NCBI GenBank assembly: GCA_003635315.1
Contig: PYJD01000028.1
Location: forward strand, 1-56,747
Direction: 5' to 3'
Length of the DNA stretch: 56,747 bases
Source of the DNA: Candidatus Poribacteria bacterium
GTDB taxonomy: Bacteria; Poribacteria; WGA-4E; WGA-3G
Shown here: positions 55,500-56,747 of the stretch, one piece after another
How the letters are laid out: every line of letters starts with the position of its first letter
Numbering within the stretch: the first letter of the stretch is position 1
The notes under the pieces: model-generated
What the model was told of the DNA's origin: nothing
Databases searched by the model: none
The model's input: the letters and a program-made list of their open reading frames with translations, nothing else
Made by a program: the position numbers and the translations under genes

Positions 55500-56027
55500 A
55501 TGACAAACACAATATTACTCGACCCTACTGCAAATGAAGAAATTCCAGTAAAATATCTGTCAAAACGACTTGAGTCTTTAAACGGTAAAGTAATGGGATT
55601 GTTGGATATTACAAAAAATGGCAGTGATATCTTTCTCAATCGGTTAGAAGAATTGATATGCTACCGATTTGAAATTTCTGATGTCATTCGCGTAAAAAAA
55701 CCAACATTCTCCCGTCCTGCACCTGTAGAATTACTATCTGATCTTGCTGATCGTGCTGATTTCGTTATTGAAGGTCTTGCTGACTGAGGTTCATGTATAT
55801 CGTGCAGTATGCACGATGGCAGTGTATTAGAGGAACGGGGTGTTCCCAGTGTAGCAATATGTACTGAAGTGTTTTATGCAGCAGGAAAAGTACAAGCACG
55901 AGTTCTGGGTTATAGTGATTTGGAACCTATAAAAGTAGCACATCCCATCCAAAGTCTCACACCAGATCAGATACGAAATCGCGCTGATGATGTCATAGAT
56001 ACCATCGTAGAACAATTGACGATTTAA
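55500..56027 (+). CDS. UGSC-family selenoprotein with in-frame TGA (Sec)
   Basis: Two adjacent same-frame segments (55500-55784 and 55788-56027) are separated only by the TGA at 55785-55787. Translating TGA as selenocysteine gives one 175-residue protein with ADUGSCISCSMHDG across the junction: Sec96-Gly-Ser-Cys99 and then Cys102. This is the motif that names the UGSC family (some homologues have Cys for Sec). The flanks fit the family as I recall it: SKRLESLNGKVMGLLD, SRPAPVELLSDLADRADFVI before, and LEERGVPSVAICTEVF after. A hairpin suited to a bacterial SECIS starts 11 nt after the TGA. A TTG three codons before the chosen ATG is another start. The role is unknown; a redox-active Sec/Cys pair is likely. 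Confidence 0.88.
55785..55787 (+). promoter_or_regulatory. TGA codon recoded as selenocysteine
   Basis: This in-frame TGA lies between GAC and GGT and would otherwise stop translation at residue 95. Strong family-like sequence continues in the same frame with no spacer or restart signal; the first downstream ATG (55809) has no ribosome site. Confidence 0.85.
55799..55817 (+). promoter_or_regulatory. SECIS-like stem-loop
   Basis: ATCGTGC (55799-55805) pairs perfectly with GCACGAT (55811-55817) around AGTAT; A806 and T810 can also pair, leaving loop GTA. It begins 11 nt after the TGA. The tip TGCA-GTA-TGCA closely resembles the tip TGCA-GGTC-TGCA of the E. coli fdhF SECIS as recalled. No bulged U is seen in the stem, which is a difference from fdhF. 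Confidence 0.75.
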
Positions 56028-56250
56028 ATATCTTGTCTGTTTCCATACAGGTTATACTACAAACAAGAGACATTTTTATATAGAATTGGTAACAAATTAC
56101 TATAGTTTGGACAGTTTTTGCTTGTCAGGACTTTCAACAGCCAAAAAAATTGTCATGTAAACACTTTTTTTATCTTATTTTCTGTTAGAAATCACAGCAT
56201 TTTGGACTATTTTTTGAATAAAATCTTGAAAATACATCATTTTGCATAGG

Positions 56251-56747
56251 TCAAGTCGTATCTTCCACTATTTTTAGATTTTTTGTTGAGTTTTGTTTTG
56301 GATCTTTACTCGTAGATAAATAGTGTTGCTCAATACAGTGTTGTAAATAAGCAACCATCAACCCGCGTGTTAGATATTCCGGTTTATACCAATGGATACG
56401 GAGCGTTTGCAGCACTGCCTCTACATCAGGAACTTCATTCTCCATTTCCGACGATTTGGCTGATGGTGTATCCATCGTGTTTACCCAACAGAGTTGTGTC
56501 AGACTTGCTGCAACAAAACTGAGTTGCACGTGTCGGTTCAAACTTTCACGATTTTGGAGTTGATATGTATCAAACCCAAAGTTCAGTTTGACATCCCGGA
56601 ACGCCGTTTCAATCTGCCATCTATTTATATAGTGTGTGATGGCATCGGCTACAGGGAGCTCTAAATCAGATGTGAACAGGCAAAATACTTATACTTTTTA
56701 GATGGATTTGGCTTTGTGCGTATCACAACAAGCCTCACAGGTTGAGG
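56251..56747 (-). pseudogene. IS4-superfamily transposase fragment with a frameshift
   Basis: On the minus strand a frame entering from the window edge reads ...VVIRTKPNPSKKYKYF and then hits a stop. In another frame from about 56687 the sequence continues CLFTSDLELPVADAITHYI, then NRWQIETAFRDVKLNFGFD, to the TGA at 56251. One T missing from the T run at 56682-56685 explains the break. The IS4 Y-(2)-R-(3)-E-(6)-K motif is intact (Y in HYINRW to K in FRDVK). The C-terminus has an extra Ser/Glu-rich segment. It is a different IS lineage from the one at the left edge. Confidence 0.8.

Noticed and set aside
55785..55787. TGA as a true stop, giving two independent small genes
   Set aside because: The second half has no ribosome site, is in the same frame with no gap, and the junction yields the UGSC motif exactly.

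Overview
The window is AT-rich DNA from a diderm (Gram-negative-type) bacterium. The outer-membrane systems show this: a type II secretion system with two secretins, a TolC-family channel, and lipoproteins with lipoboxes. The gene mix (LamG and TolB-propeller proteins, a Gfo/Idh/MocA oxidoreductase, a squalene-hopene-cyclase-like enzyme, a beta-RFAP-synthase-like GHMP protein, a UGSC-family selenoprotein, many IS and intergenic repeats) fits an uncultured lineage such as Candidatus Poribacteria. That placement is an inference from style, not proof. Both ends of the window lie inside IS4-superfamily transposase genes, as expected if an assembly broke at repeats.

Layout. 1-3.3 kb: truncated transposase, the 3' stub of a DegT-type aminotransferase gene, and a periplasmic YyaL/DUF255 thioredoxin-like protein fused to a DsbD-alpha-like domain. 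3.3-5.2 kb: repeat-rich intergenic DNA. 5.2-11.05 kb: a metal operon read leftwards (mntR-type regulator, ferritin-VIT iron transporter, TroA-type binding lipoprotein, ATPase, two permeases). Its near-consensus promoter abuts a DtxR/MntR-type palindrome. 11.2-15.1 kb: an oxidoreductase, a frameshifted TolB-like propeller gene and repeats. 15.1-18.4 kb: a rightward set of LamG protein, class II terpene cyclase homologue and family 2 glycosyltransferase, closed by a 13-bp perfect hairpin.

18.5-35.4 kb: a leftward type II secretion operon in the order E, F, G, H, I, J, K, PilM/PilN-type fusion, M-like, secretin, secretin. The two ~1000-residue secretins are tandem paralogues with about six N-domain repeats each. 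No gspC and no prepilin peptidase gene are present. 35.8-37.4 kb: a sigma-70 factor and nfuA. 37.5-42.5 kb: a leftward efflux operon (TolC, HlyD/MacA-type adaptor, MacB/LolD-type ATPase) ending in a beta-RFAP-synthase-like gene but without an FtsX/MacB permease. 42.8-54.7 kb: housekeeping genes (TPR protein, holB, tmk, recJ, rel, rpmB, lipoprotein, rsmA, coaBC, gmk, a four-cluster ferredoxin).

55.1-56.0 kb holds the most notable item. A small TPR gene is followed by what looks like two short ORFs split by a TGA. Read through, they form one 175-residue UGSC-family protein in which the TGA encodes the selenocysteine of a Sec-Gly-Ser-Cys motif. A hairpin resembling the E. coli fdhF SECIS upper stem-loop begins 11 nt after the TGA.
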